From: Izhakiella australiensis
GTDB lineage: Bacteria; Pseudomonadota; Gammaproteobacteria; Enterobacterales; Enterobacteriaceae
Assembly (NCBI RefSeq): GCF_002006995.1
Contig: NZ_MRUL01000017.1
Coordinates: 24,143 to 88,142 of the forward strand
Direction of reading: 5' to 3'
DNA length: 64,000 bases
Under the pieces are notes generated by a model. The model did not search any database, was not told the DNA's origin, and was given only the letters and a program-made list of their open reading frames with translations. Shown piece by piece: positions 54,292-62,419 of the stretch. Position numbers and translations under genes: made by a program. Within the stretch, counting starts at the first letter, position 1, and every line of letters begins with the position of its first letter.

Positions 54292-54311
54292 GGGAGCGGT
54301 TTTCCGCTCCC
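54292..54311 (+). terminator. Hairpin after ABC operon
   Basis: GGGAGCGG, TTTT loop, CCGCTCCC, six bases after the ATPase stop. No T tail follows, so it may act as an mRNA 3' stabiliser with the next hairpin doing the termination. Confidence 0.6.
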
Positions 54312-54348
54312 GCAAACAGATGACGCGCGGGCAAACAGCCATAAAAAA

Positions 54349-54368
54349 AGCATCGCCGGGGCGATGCT
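54349..54368. terminator. Bidirectional terminator between ABC operon and csp-ymcF
   Basis: AGCATCGCC / GGCGATGCT with a two-base GG loop. Seven A on the left become a T run for the minus-strand csp-ymcF transcript, so it chiefly ends that unit. Confidence 0.75.
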
Positions 54369-54438
54369 ATATCAAGAACTAAGATAACCTGTAAGGTTTT
54401 TATTTAAACCTTCTCATAGTTTTTAATTCAATCACCAG

Positions 54439-54585
54439 CTAGCTGGCTTTAAGCGCAACCATTATTGATTTGCAAAAAATACATTTCGCACCATAAGGAT
54501 TCGCTTTAGTAATATCAAAAGCAGAAGTCCGGTACTGTGAACCATGACAGTGCGGACATCTTAAATGTTGTAAAATTAAAATAAT
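54439..54585 (-). CDS. YmcF/YnfQ-like small zinc-ribbon protein with ATT start
   Basis: A 48-codon gene directly behind csp: the csp TAA (54589-54587) is followed by one base and then ATT at 54585, with the ribosome site CAGGAA 7 bases before it. No ATG or GTG start is available. The product has two CxxC pairs (CPHC at 10-13, CIFC at 35-38) around QYRTSAFDITKANPYGAK. This matches the enterobacterial cold-shock small proteins YmcF and YnfQ, which lie next to cspA-family genes and for which non-AUG initiation is reported. A second ATT follows immediately. Missed by ATG/GTG/TTG-based gene finding. Confidence 0.75.
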   Translation of the reverse strand: MILILQHLRCPHCHGSQYRTSAFDITKANPYGAKCIFCKSIMVALKAS

Positions 54586-54586
54586 C

Positions 54587-54799
54587 TTAAATTCCTGTTA
54601 CATTCGCTGCTGCCGGGCCTTTAGGGCCGTTCTCAATTGAGAACTCAACGCGCTGGCCTTCGTCAAGCGTACGAAAATCATTGCTTTGAATAGCGGAATA
54701 GTGAACGAAAACGTCTTTGCTGCCATTCTCAGGAGAGATGAAGCCAAAACCTTTTTCAGCGTTGAACCATTTTACGGTGCCAGTGATTTTATCAGACAT
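54587..54799 (-). CDS. CspA-family cold-shock protein
   Basis: RNA-binding OB-fold protein of 70 residues: [21 protein letters not shown] with RNP1 KGFGFI and RNP2 DVFVHYSAI. The start is ATG 54799 with AAAGG upstream. It melts RNA secondary structure at low temperature. The long 5' leader keeps the CspA-type element, and a ymcF-like gene follows after one base, so cold induction of both is expected. Which csp paralogue this is cannot be stated. Confidence 0.95.
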   Translation of the reverse strand: MSDKITGTVKWFNAEKGFGFISPENGSKDVFVHYSAIQSNDFRTLDEGQRVEFSIENGPKGPAAANVTGI

Positions 54800-54990
54800 A
54801 ATTATTACCTTTTTCAATGAGCCTTTCGGCGATAGAGGCTGAGTTGCAGAAACAAATCAAATTTCGAATAAAACTCAAAGAGAAAGGCTAAGGGCGGCAC
54901 TAACATAGATGAGAAATAAAAAACTAACTTTGAAACCGTCTGCTAATCAGACCAACACGGCATTAACGCACATCTACATTTTCTATGCAA
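54800..54990 (-). promoter_or_regulatory. Promoter and cold-shock 5' leader of csp
   Basis: On the minus strand, TTGCAT (54990-54985), 17 bases, GTTAAT (54967-54962) form a plausible promoter about 160 bases before the ATG. The leader ends TATCGCCGAAAGGC then AAAGGTAATAATT, matching the conserved CspA leader of E. coli (ATCGCCGAAAGGCAC then AAAGGTAAT). In CspA this RNA refolds at low temperature to expose the start. Confidence 0.7.
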
Positions 54991-55250
54991 GCTAAAAAAT
55001 AACCGCTGACGCCGGGCAGCGGAACTACACCGCTTTGGCGCGGGCCGCAGGCTAAAATCCTGGCGGTTCGCCCATCAGCCGCCGTGACGGGGGTGGGAAA
55101 ACGCTGAAGATGTCCCCCATGACGACGTCCCGCTGCGCTATGCTTTAGCGGTTGTCATAGCGACGCGTCGCGACTGGCGCGCAGCAACATCGAACCATTG
55201 CAGGCGACAGCCCGGACGCACGCGCCGGGTCACGCCGGAGGGTAATAAGG

Positions 55251-56525
55251 ATGAGTTTAACCGCCGCACAGCGCGCGCATTGCTACCAACTCTGGCTGCA
55301 GGAACTGCAGCAAAATATTCTGCCATTCTGGCTGCGGGCAATGGATACCAGCTACGGCGGCGTGTTTACCTGCTTTAGGAATGATGGCGCAACCCTGCTA
55401 AGCGACAATAAATTCACCTGGTCGCAGGGGCGCTTTCTGTGGAATGAAAGCCGCCAGGCCGCGCTTATTCAGGCGGAATTATGTCAGGGAGACGCCGCCC
55501 CCCTGCTGGAGCATGCCCGGCAAACAGCGGATTTTCTGCTGGCGCATGCCGTTCTCGATAATGGCCACTGTGCATTTTTGCTCGATCGCCGTGGTAATAA
55601 GCTGGAAATGATTCCCGGAGAAGGATACGACAGCTCTTTTTATGCCGACTGTTTTGTGGTGGCCGGGCTATGTGAGTATGCGTTTGTCGCCGGTGAGAGC
55701 CGGTATTTTGAGCAGGCCTTAGCGCTGTATGACAACGTTCGTCAGCGGCTGTCATCGGGGCGGGTGCGCAGCGAACCCTACCCTGCGCCGCCGGGATTCG
55801 AGCCGTATGGCTATGAAATGATCATGCTCAGCACCGTTAGCGAACTGCTGCGTTACGCGCAGCGTCACCAGCATCCGGCGCTGGCGCGGCTGACGGCGAT
55901 CGCCCGGCACAGCCTGGCGCACGTGTTTAGCGACTTTCACCAGCCGCAGACGCTGATGCCGCTGGAAATGAAGGTCTCTGCCGAACTGAGCGATACGCTG
56001 CTGGCGCGCCATAAAACGCCGGGGCATACGCTGGAGAACATGTGGTTTTGTTTGCACACCGCACAGTTACTGGGCGAAACCGGGAAATACCTGCCCGCCA
56101 TTGAAAAAATCACCGCGATGATGTGGCATATGGGCTGGGATAAAACCTACGGCGGCCTGTTTCGCTACGTTCAGGCAGACGGGTCACCACCCAGCGGACG
56201 GCTGCTGGGCGGTGACCCGTTTGAAGCGCTGATTGCTGAAACCTGGAGCAGCAAAATCTGGTGGGTACACTCCGAAGCCCTGTATACCCTGCTGCTGATG
56301 GCCGATCGCAGCGATAACGCTGAATTTTTCTCTCTTTATCAGCAGACCGCCGACTACGTGCTGGAAACCTTTCCGAACCGCGAACACGGCGAATGGACGC
56401 AAATCCGCGACCGCTACGGCGCGCCGCTGAATAAGGTCGTGGCGCTGCCGGTGAAAGATCCCTTCCACATCATGCGCAATCTACAGCTGATTATTGCCCT
56501 TTGCGGCCAGCCATCAGAACAATAG
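55251..56525 (+). CDS. N-acylglucosamine 2-epimerase (AGE)-family enzyme
   Basis: An (alpha/alpha)6-barrel enzyme of 424 residues. Family marks are DTSYGGVFTCF, FTWSQGRFLWNESRQAALI, GHCAFLLDRRGNK, GHTLENMWFCLHTAQLLG and WWVHSEALYTLLLM, including the conserved catalytic His/Arg/Glu regions of mannose isomerase, cellobiose 2-epimerase and AGE. GGAGGG and AAGG precede the ATG. It lies on the same strand as the ABC operon but is separated by the minus-strand csp unit. A sugar isomerase for the imported compound is a reasonable guess. Confidence 0.92.
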   Translation: MSLTAAQRAHCYQLWLQELQQNILPFWLRAMDTSYGGVFTCFRNDGATLLSDNKFTWSQGRFLWNESRQAALIQAELCQGDAAPLLEHARQTADFLLAHAVLDNGHCAFLLDRRGNKLEMIPGEGYDSSFYADCFVVAGLCEYAFVAGESRYFEQALALYDNVRQRLSSGRVRSEPYPAPPGFEPYGYEMIMLSTVSELLRYAQRHQHPALARLTAIARHSLAHVFSDFHQPQTLMPLEMKVSAELSDTLLARHKTPGHTLENMWFCLHTAQLLGETGKYLPAIEKITAMMWHMGWDKTYGGLFRYVQADGSPPSGRLLGGDPFEALIAETWSSKIWWVHSEALYTLLLMADRSDNAEFFSLYQQTADYVLETFPNREHGEWTQIRDRYGAPLNKVVALPVKDPFHIMRNLQLIIALCGQPSEQ

Positions 56526-56760
56526 CAGGCTGGATCGTAGCGGGAAATTCCGTATCAAAACAGCAAAAAACAGACGGCTGGGCTGCCGCTTTCCCGGCGC
56601 AGCTGGCGCGTAAATGGCAACAGCTCAGAGGCCAGCGCCGGTTCCCTCTCGGTTGACACAAATATCCCGTTTCCCTTCCATTGCACCTTGCGCGCGATTA
56701 TGGGATATATTGGCAACATTATTGTGAAATTTTATCCTCCTATAACAGGTAACATCGGCC

Positions 56761-57108
56761 ATGGCAGTAATCCCCAAAAACTACGGACGACTGGAAAGCG
56801 GCTACCGTGAAAAAGCACTGAAAATCTATCCGTGGGTCTGCGGGCGCTGCTCGCGGGAGTTTGTTTATTCAAACCTGCGCGAATTAACGGCGCACCATAT
56901 CGATCACGACCACACCAATAATCCGGAGGATGGCAGTAACTGGGAGCTGTTGTGCCTGTTTTGCCACGACCACGAGCACTCGAAGTACACCGAGGCTGAC
57001 CAGTACGGCACCAGCGTTGTGGCCGGGGAGGATGCGCAAAAAGACGTCGCCGCCGCCACCTATAATCCCTTTGCTGATTTAAAGTCATTACTTAACAACA
57101 AGAAATAG
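56761..57108 (+). CDS. yajD: HNH nuclease YajD
   Basis: HNH-fold protein of 115 residues, the usual YajD length: WVCGRCSREF, HHIDHDHTNNPEDGSNWELLCLFCHDHEHSK (beginning HHIDHDHTNNPEDGSNW) supply the zinc Cys and catalytic His. E. coli YajD is of unknown cellular role. A diverged copy of its 3' end, including PFVDLKSMLNKVK, is found at 58664-58732. Confidence 0.93.
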   Translation: MAVIPKNYGRLESGYREKALKIYPWVCGRCSREFVYSNLRELTAHHIDHDHTNNPEDGSNWELLCLFCHDHEHSKYTEADQYGTSVVAGEDAQKDVAAATYNPFADLKSLLNNKK

Positions 57109-57213
57109 ACGCGAACGACGCAGGCGGGGCTGGCGTACAGATTGGCTGTTTTCTTAAAGCAGCGCCTGAAATGGCTAAAACGCTGCTGCGGCAAACAGCC
57201 TGCCTGATTTATT

Positions 57214-57696
57214 TCATACCTTGAGCAGTTTTACCGTGGCGTCCACATCGATCTCATCTTCCGAGAAAATTAATATCGTTCCCTGAAAGGTGGTGATCGC
57301 CAGCTTTTTCACCGAGCGCATTTCACCAGGCACGGCGGCTGATTTCGGTCTGATATTTCCCATAAGCGCCCCCACCGACAGTACCGCATTTTCTTTATCG
57401 ATACGGCCATCGGCAGGCACTTCTTCGCTGTAAACCAGATAAGACTTGATCGCGGTGAGTTTAAGGCGCTCACCCGCAATGTAGATATATTTGCTCTCCG
57501 GCAAGACTTTCACCGCATAGGCGGACAGCCCTTTGTTATTGGTAGTGGGTTCGAAAGTCACCGCGGCATCTTTCTTAATCAGGTCGGGATTGGTGACTTT
57601 AATCACATGAAAATAACGGTTTTCACCTTTTTCATCTTTGATAAAGCCAAAGCCTTTGTCTTTAAACCAGGATGTGATCGTGCCTTTCATCGCCAT
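57214..57696 (-). CDS. Cold-shock-domain protein with unknown C-terminal domain
   Basis: Protein of 160 residues. Residues 3-65 form a cold-shock domain (KGTITSWFKDKGFGFIKDE, RNP1 KGFGFI; RNP2 weak as NRYFHVIKV). The rest (about 75-160, with YIYIAGERLKLTAIKSYLVYSEE) is not recognised and is beta-rich. CSD proteins with such C-terminal halves occur in accessory and plasmid DNA. ATG 57696 or 57690 may be used; TAGG lies a few bases upstream. Convergent with yajD. Confidence 0.8.
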   Translation of the reverse strand: MAMKGTITSWFKDKGFGFIKDEKGENRYFHVIKVTNPDLIKKDAAVTFEPTTNNKGLSAYAVKVLPESKYIYIAGERLKLTAIKSYLVYSEEVPADGRIDKENAVLSVGALMGNIRPKSAAVPGEMRSVKKLAITTFQGTILIFSEDEIDVDATVKLLKV

Positions 57697-58048
57697 TTCG
57701 CCTACTCAATCGTTACCTACTCAGTTTTGCAGTGAAGTGTAAAACACAATGCCTGCGTAGACTATGCCTTTGGTTTAAGACTTGCTGGCAGACAGCGGCG
57801 AGCGAAAGACGCCGCCGTCTGAATGACCCGGCAGATGCATTCTGGCTGGGGAAACGCCGTGCCCATCTGTGCAAGAAGGGTATCAACATCGCGCCAAATC
57901 TGCTGCGGATGTGAAACCCGTCCTTTTTTGCCGGATAAGCGTCCGTGGCCACGAAAGGAGAATTTTCGCATAGGTATCAACTGCAACTAAAATAGGCTTA
58001 AGCCGTCATTAATCTGCCCTCAGGGACAGAACAAAAACTGGAATAACC
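57697..58048 (-). other. 350-base region without supportable genes
   Basis: Short open frames on both strands lack ribosome sites and look random. The region should contain the promoter of the CSD gene (minus, left end) and of the VOC gene (plus, right end, with AGGGA about 20 bases before the ATG). No repeat or RNA gene seen. Confidence 0.35.
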
Positions 58049-58435
58049 ATGCTGGATTATATTTATATTGGCTCAAACGATCTTACTGTCAGTACGCGTT
58101 TTTATAAAGCGCTGCTATGTCCGATGGGATATGAATACATCACCGAGCATTCATTACCGGCCTTCCGTCATCCCGATAAAGCGTTTTCACCCAGCCTCTA
58201 TCTTTCTGTCCCATTTAATGGTCTGCCAGCCACCGAGGGTAATGGCATGATGCTGGCTTTTGATGTCGCCTCCTCGCAAATGGTTGATAAGCTGCATCAA
58301 ACGGCGCTTTTGAACGGAGGTACTAATGAAGGCGCGCCTGGGTTCAGGTCCAGATATGGCAATGATTTTTATGTCAGCTATGTGCGTGATCCTTACGGAA
58401 ATAAACTCGCTATCTTCGCGCGCATCCCTGCCTGA
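58049..58435 (+). CDS. VOC (glyoxalase/bleomycin-resistance)-family protein
   Basis: Protein of 128 residues with the VOC fold: LDYIYIGSNDLTVSTRFYKALL at the start, a central GNGMMLAFDVAS and the C-terminal VRDPYGNKLAIFAR. Paired beta-alpha-beta modules usually bind a metal and small organic compounds. Probably enzymatic or protective, exact substrate unknown. GGAATAACC precedes the ATG. The DNA just downstream of its stop loses coding character and carries the yajD remnant. Confidence 0.88.
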   Translation: MLDYIYIGSNDLTVSTRFYKALLCPMGYEYITEHSLPAFRHPDKAFSPSLYLSVPFNGLPATEGNGMMLAFDVASSQMVDKLHQTALLNGGTNEGAPGFRSRYGNDFYVSYVRDPYGNKLAIFARIPA

Positions 58436-58663
58436 CATTCTAGCCTTGAACATTAGCATGACCGACCTCACAGACGGCGCTTACAACATGACGGCGCGCG
58501 GTAACAGCATGCTTCTGATTACCGGCGCTAGTTGGCATATCTTGCTGTCGGTGTTAGGTACTCAGTCCGCTCTGAGCGAGGTGCGGACATATCTTCCTAT
58601 GTTGGTATCGCGTTATATGAATCAAAGGGATCAGGACAACTCAAAAACGTGGCCATGTGTCGC

Positions 58664-58732
58664 GTTCATTTGGACGTCGCTAGATATAGCCCCTTTGTCG
58701 ATTTAAAGTCGATGCTTAATAAGGTAAAATAG
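58664..58732 (+). pseudogene. Remnant copy of yajD 3' end
   Basis: The frame ending at the TAG at 58732 reads LDVARYSPFVDLKSMLNKVK, matching the YajD C-terminus DVAAATYNPFADLKSLLNNKK in order and stop position. The DNA is also similar (GATTTAAAGTC shared exactly). Upstream of it the match ends, so this is a truncated copy, or a junction left by integration or deletion. Confidence 0.75.
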
Positions 58733-58829
58733 AATTTATCGCATTCATGATGTTCGACGCCTAAACATTGTCCTCGTTGGCGTCTTAAATTAAACAAAAT
58801 TGACTGCCTTGATTCTCATCGGAGGAAAC

Positions 58830-59471
58830 ATGGAAAAAGATACCAAACGCGGTTCCGCATTGATAAGTGCTATTAAATCAGAGTCAGTCGTCAATCTTAG
58901 CAAGGAGTACGCTGAGTACGGACTAGATATGTTGATTGACTCAGACGTTCTGAAAGACATTCCTTTTGTTAATACTGCTGTTGGGATATTTAATGCTGTT
59001 GGTTCTGTAAGAGATTATCTATTCACTGAGAAACTCATTCGTTTCTTGACTCAATTTTCTGAGCTTTCGAAAAGCGAGCGAGAAGCTATGGTCGATAAAT
59101 TGAATGAGGACGATAAATTTACCGGAAAGGCTGGCGCAAGAATAATCGAAATAATCGATCGAATGGAGAGTGAAGATAAGCCAGAGTTGGCAGCAAACTT
59201 TTTTAAGGCATTCGCCTGTGAAGAGATTAGTTTTTCTGAGTTTCGCCGTGTGCTGGTCGCTTTGGAACGTATTCCTGCGTTTGACATTCCTACATTGGCT
59301 GCGTTTTCGACGTGTGATATTTCTGCGTCTGTAAGAATGGAGCAATCTCTTCTGCTTGCATTTGTTAATGCGGGGCTTGGACAAAATAATGGCAGGTTCG
59401 ATGGTGGTGCAATACTCCCAACAGCACTCTGTGAGATATTTGTAAAAGCCGGAAAATTAAAATCAGACTAA
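58830..59471 (+). CDS. Unknown protein with one or two hydrophobic helices
   Basis: Protein of 213 residues, start ATG 58830 with GGAGGAA upstream. A moderately hydrophobic segment (KDIPFVNTAVGIFNAVGS, about 48-65) is followed by RDYLFTEKLIRFLTQFSELSKSER and a Cys-poor, Glu/Lys-rich C-terminus. The layout resembles a family found beside phage-defence and mobile genes, but I cannot name it. It is AT-rich compared with the main chromosome and begins the island segment. Confidence 0.6.
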   Translation: MEKDTKRGSALISAIKSESVVNLSKEYAEYGLDMLIDSDVLKDIPFVNTAVGIFNAVGSVRDYLFTEKLIRFLTQFSELSKSEREAMVDKLNEDDKFTGKAGARIIEIIDRMESEDKPELAANFFKAFACEEISFSEFRRVLVALERIPAFDIPTLAAFSTCDISASVRMEQSLLLAFVNAGLGQNNGRFDGGAILPTALCEIFVKAGKLKSD

Positions 59472-59646
59472 CTAATAATCTAAAAATTATTATGCATAAC
59501 ATAGGTAAGCAGAGTGTTCTCATGGTATTTTTTTAGCATGTCCGCTTCTGTCACTTGACCATCCAAAGTGTAACCATCCCGCATAATGGCGCCATCAACA
59601 TTTAGAGATCTTCCAACATACTCACTTTGCCTCAAAGGAGAGTACC

Positions 59647-59949
59647 ACGCTCAAAGCCCGTTTCACTGAACACCAGATCATTACCCTCCTGAAGTCTGTC
59701 GAAACAATCAGAACCGTGAAGGAGGTCTGCCGGGAAACTGAAATTTCAGAAGCCCGTTACTACAACCGGAAGGTTAAGTACGGTGATATGGAAGCATGTG
59801 ATATTAAAAAGGCCAAAGACCTGGAAGACGAGAACCATCGTCTAAAGCAGATGTTCGCTAATTTAAGCCTTGAGAACCGGACAAGCCGCCGTACTGACCA
59901 GCTGCACGTGGTGGCCTTAACGTGGCTGTGCTGGACAGCAAAAATTTGA
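59647..59949 (+). pseudogene. IS3-family transposase OrfA remnant
   Basis: The frame reads ARFTEHQIITLLKSVE, TVKEVCRETEISEARYYNRK and KAKDLEDENHRLKQMFANLSLENR, the HTH and leucine-zipper part of IS3-family OrfA. The start codon is damaged (ACG follows the AGGAG), and after LENR the frame runs into unrelated sequence; OrfB is missing. A decayed element. Confidence 0.85.
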
Positions 59950-59971
59950 AGGATACTTTATGGCCATTAGG

Positions 59972-60664
59972 TTAATAGCTATTGTTAGCGGAGTTGTTTA
60001 AGCATACTTTTATTTCATCACTTACCTTACGTGAAACAGCTTCAACACTAACGGATTTATCTAAATCACCAATATGATATACAGCTTTATCTTTTTTGCA
60101 TGAAGCAAAAACATACTTACCAGAAAAAGATGTTATGACATACGTATTTTCACCTACGTAATAGATAGTTGAGTTCCAGTACGCAGAGATCCACCCCAAA
60201 GTCATAGACAACGATACCGCTGAAAAAGTTACTACTATAATTCTCCTCGATGTAACTATGCGCGCCCCCTTAATCCAATAATACGTAACAGAAATCAAAA
60301 AAACCAAGGAAAGAGAGAAAACAATAATAGATAAGTACAACCTTCTTTCAAGATGAATTTTAGCATAACTCTCTGATGCAGAAAAAATAAATGGGACGAA
60401 AGAGAGTAAGCATATAAAAACAAAAATAACCACCCACCGAAAAAATGTCATTTCAAGATTATAAATATCCAAAGGTAATAAACCTAGAAAGGCTACTGCT
60501 ATTAGTGCCACTGAAAAAAAAGATGTAACTAATACGTTAATATCAATTGCAATAAAATCCGATGGGAAACCATAAAATGATGCCATTCCTTTTTGGAAAG
60601 TATACGCTAGTGCATAGGAAAATATCAATGCGATGGTTACTAAGGGGATTTCTTTTTTGAACAT
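59972..60664 (-). CDS. AT-rich membrane protein of unknown function
   Basis: Protein of 230 residues with about five hydrophobic helices (for example PLVTIALIFSYALAYTF, WVVIFVFICLLSFVPFIF, LYLSIIVFSLSLVFLIS) and a soluble C-terminal tail of about 70 residues with two Cys. Strong AT bias unlike the main chromosome suggests transfer. ATG 60664 follows TTGGA; TTG 60676 is an alternative. No family recognised. Confidence 0.65.
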   Translation of the reverse strand: MFKKEIPLVTIALIFSYALAYTFQKGMASFYGFPSDFIAIDINVLVTSFFSVALIAVAFLGLLPLDIYNLEMTFFRWVVIFVFICLLSFVPFIFSASESYAKIHLERRLYLSIIVFSLSLVFLISVTYYWIKGARIVTSRRIIVVTFSAVSLSMTLGWISAYWNSTIYYVGENTYVITSFSGKYVFASCKKDKAVYHIGDLDKSVSVEAVSRKVSDEIKVCLNNSANNSY

Positions 60665-60898
60665 TTTGGTATCCAAGTAATTACGATACCTTAATTATGC
60701 CATCAAAAATGTTAAAACAACAGATTTTCACTTCCCCTTACCAGCACCAGATTATCACTTATGAAATTGGCGTTACCGGCAGCAATCCCTGAGTCGGGAT
60801 AGGAAGCCAGTTGATATTTCTCAGATAAGCTTTAAATAACTTGTTGGCGTGCGCTCTACGCCAGACAAATCTATAAGAGAGCATGGGATATTTTCAAC

Positions 60899-60915
60899 GG
60901 GAGGATGTCATGTAA
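60899..60915 (+). other. Start-stop element ATG-TAA behind a perfect ribosome site
   Basis: GGGAGG (60899-60904), five bases, ATG (60910), immediately followed by TAA (60913). The next ORF starts 25-34 bases later. Such start-stop pairs can stall or load ribosomes ahead of a downstream gene. Confidence 0.4.
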
Positions 60916-60948
60916 ACTGAAAGCTCCCACAGGTAGGGGATGACGAAA

Positions 60949-61107
60949 ATGAAGAATGTCTTAATTTCTGTACTTAACCTGCTGTCGTTGGTTGCTCATG
61001 CAAGCAAAACCACGATGACTAATCCCAACGAACAGGAGTTATCGGGCAGGAAGCGACTTTGCATATACGAAAACAGCATTTACCTATTTACAGTTGTAGC
61101 ACACTAA
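60949..61107 (+). CDS. Small possibly exported protein of 52 residues
   Basis: The ORF starts at ATG 60949 (TAGGGG upstream) or at 60940. The product has a signal-like N-terminus (MKNVLISVLNLLSLVAHASK) and a short hydrophilic tail with one Cys. It may be truncated, because open sequence continues in another frame beyond the stop. Not recognised. Confidence 0.4.
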   Translation: MKNVLISVLNLLSLVAHASKTTMTNPNEQELSGRKRLCIYENSIYLFTVVAH

Positions 61108-61170
61108 AAGTACTGCTCTTACTCCAGGATGTTCGATATCTCCGAGAATGAAAAGCAAAGGAGCAATGCC

Positions 61171-61800
61171 CTATTTATGGATGTTTTTTCCTCGCTTAGG
61201 ATAAAAATCTTTCCAGTATTGTATCGGCGATTCTCCACAATAATCAGATAACTCTTTGAAGTCAGATATATACTGCGGAAGATTTTTAGCCAGCGTTATT
61301 TTTTTAGGTAATGCACCGGTGCCATCACCAATAACATTAAATTTCATTGAACCGTGTTTTCTATCCTTATTGACTAACTCTAATTCTGCAACAGTTTGTA
61401 TTCTGCCCTTATGCAGCTGCTTCAAATAGAACTTTCTATTAAAAAAGAAATCACGAAATGTTGGAGCGTCGGCTTCAAGTCTTATGTTCCATGTGAGCGG
61501 TAAGGCGTCACAAATTTTTTCACTCATCATTTCACCGCTCGCGCTTCCGTCCTCGAATACCTTCATACTCAGAGTCATTTTTGGTTGTGAAGGATCTAAT
61601 CCAAGCTCACTACTATTCGCCAAGTATTCTGCGTTTGTTGTCCATTGACCCGTTAAAAATTTATTATCGTAGACGTACGATTTCTTCAATTCCTCATAGG
61701 ACAAAGGAATTTTTACTAAACTATCTAAAACCCCGCTAAAACTGGTTAGAAACCCTGCAAGATAGATTAACACGTACTTGCCCAATTTAATGTGTTTCAT
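61171..61800 (-). CDS. AT-rich protein of unknown function, possibly membrane-anchored
   Basis: Protein of 209 residues with one N-terminal hydrophobic helix (KYVLIYLAGFLTSFSGVL) and a soluble remainder (GQWTTNAEYLANSSELG, CDALPLTWNIRLEAD). AAGGA lies 6 bases before the ATG. It overlaps the small gene upstream by 14 bases. Codon use is AT-rich and unlike the chromosome. Not recognised. Confidence 0.65.
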   Translation of the reverse strand: MKHIKLGKYVLIYLAGFLTSFSGVLDSLVKIPLSYEELKKSYVYDNKFLTGQWTTNAEYLANSSELGLDPSQPKMTLSMKVFEDGSASGEMMSEKICDALPLTWNIRLEADAPTFRDFFFNRKFYLKQLHKGRIQTVAELELVNKDRKHGSMKFNVIGDGTGALPKKITLAKNLPQYISDFKELSDYCGESPIQYWKDFYPKRGKNIHK

Positions 61801-61906
61801 CGACGTCCTTTATGAGAAACTTATTCAGCTTTTTACTCAGCGATCTGATTTTATACAATGCACTCAGCCCCATTAGTAGTATAAGCAACAAGCTTAGAGA
61901 CTTCAT
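61787..61906 (-). CDS. Tiny membrane protein upstream of unknown gene
   Basis: A possible 39-residue protein from ATG 61906 (MKSLSLLLILLMGLSALYK, then a Lys-rich tail) with one transmembrane helix. No convincing ribosome site. Its overlap with the 209-residue gene suggests translational coupling, if real. Confidence 0.35.
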   Translation of the reverse strand: MKSLSLLLILLMGLSALYKIRSLSKKLNKFLIKDVDETH

Positions 61907-61987
61907 CAGATTGTCATAAGGTTCACACCTTATCAGAGTGCTCGTGTACCTATCGGAATGTGAGTGAAGCACTGACAGAATCTGCAT

Positions 61988-62419
61988 ATCGCGTTCAACA
62001 CCTATTTACGTGGCTCACAGAGCCACGCATTGGGCTTAAATGCGTGTCACCGATCTGTTTCGGGATAACTTGGAAACGTAGGCTGCATCATCAGCTTCGA
62101 GTTAATAGCAGTTCTAGAGGACTGTTCACGCTGTGTATCTGTTCTAGCTTTACATCCACAGACCCGCTACGTGATAACATCCTTGAATAAACACTGTTAA
62201 CCATAGTGGCAATTGTTGGACATTGAAAACTTAAAAAAAAGATCGCTGCCTTGCAGCGAATAATTTTTCAAATTATTGTTTTTTTTTTAATTATTTTTTG
62301 TATAAGTGGATAATAGGAACAATACCTGACATATATCACATTGATAATATTATGATTCAATTATCAACATGTCCCCATATGTTTTTCTGCCCTAAATGAC
62401 AGGGTGTTTTTTGACCAAT
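61988..62419 (+). other. 430-base AT-rich region between unknown genes and yafNO
   Basis: No supportable gene. It contains two hairpins: TCGCTGC / GCAGCGA (62243-62259, followed by an AT-rich tail) and GCCCT / AGGGT with a T run (62388-62412), the latter a plausible plus-strand terminator. Very AT-rich from 62260 to 62350. Confidence 0.4.
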
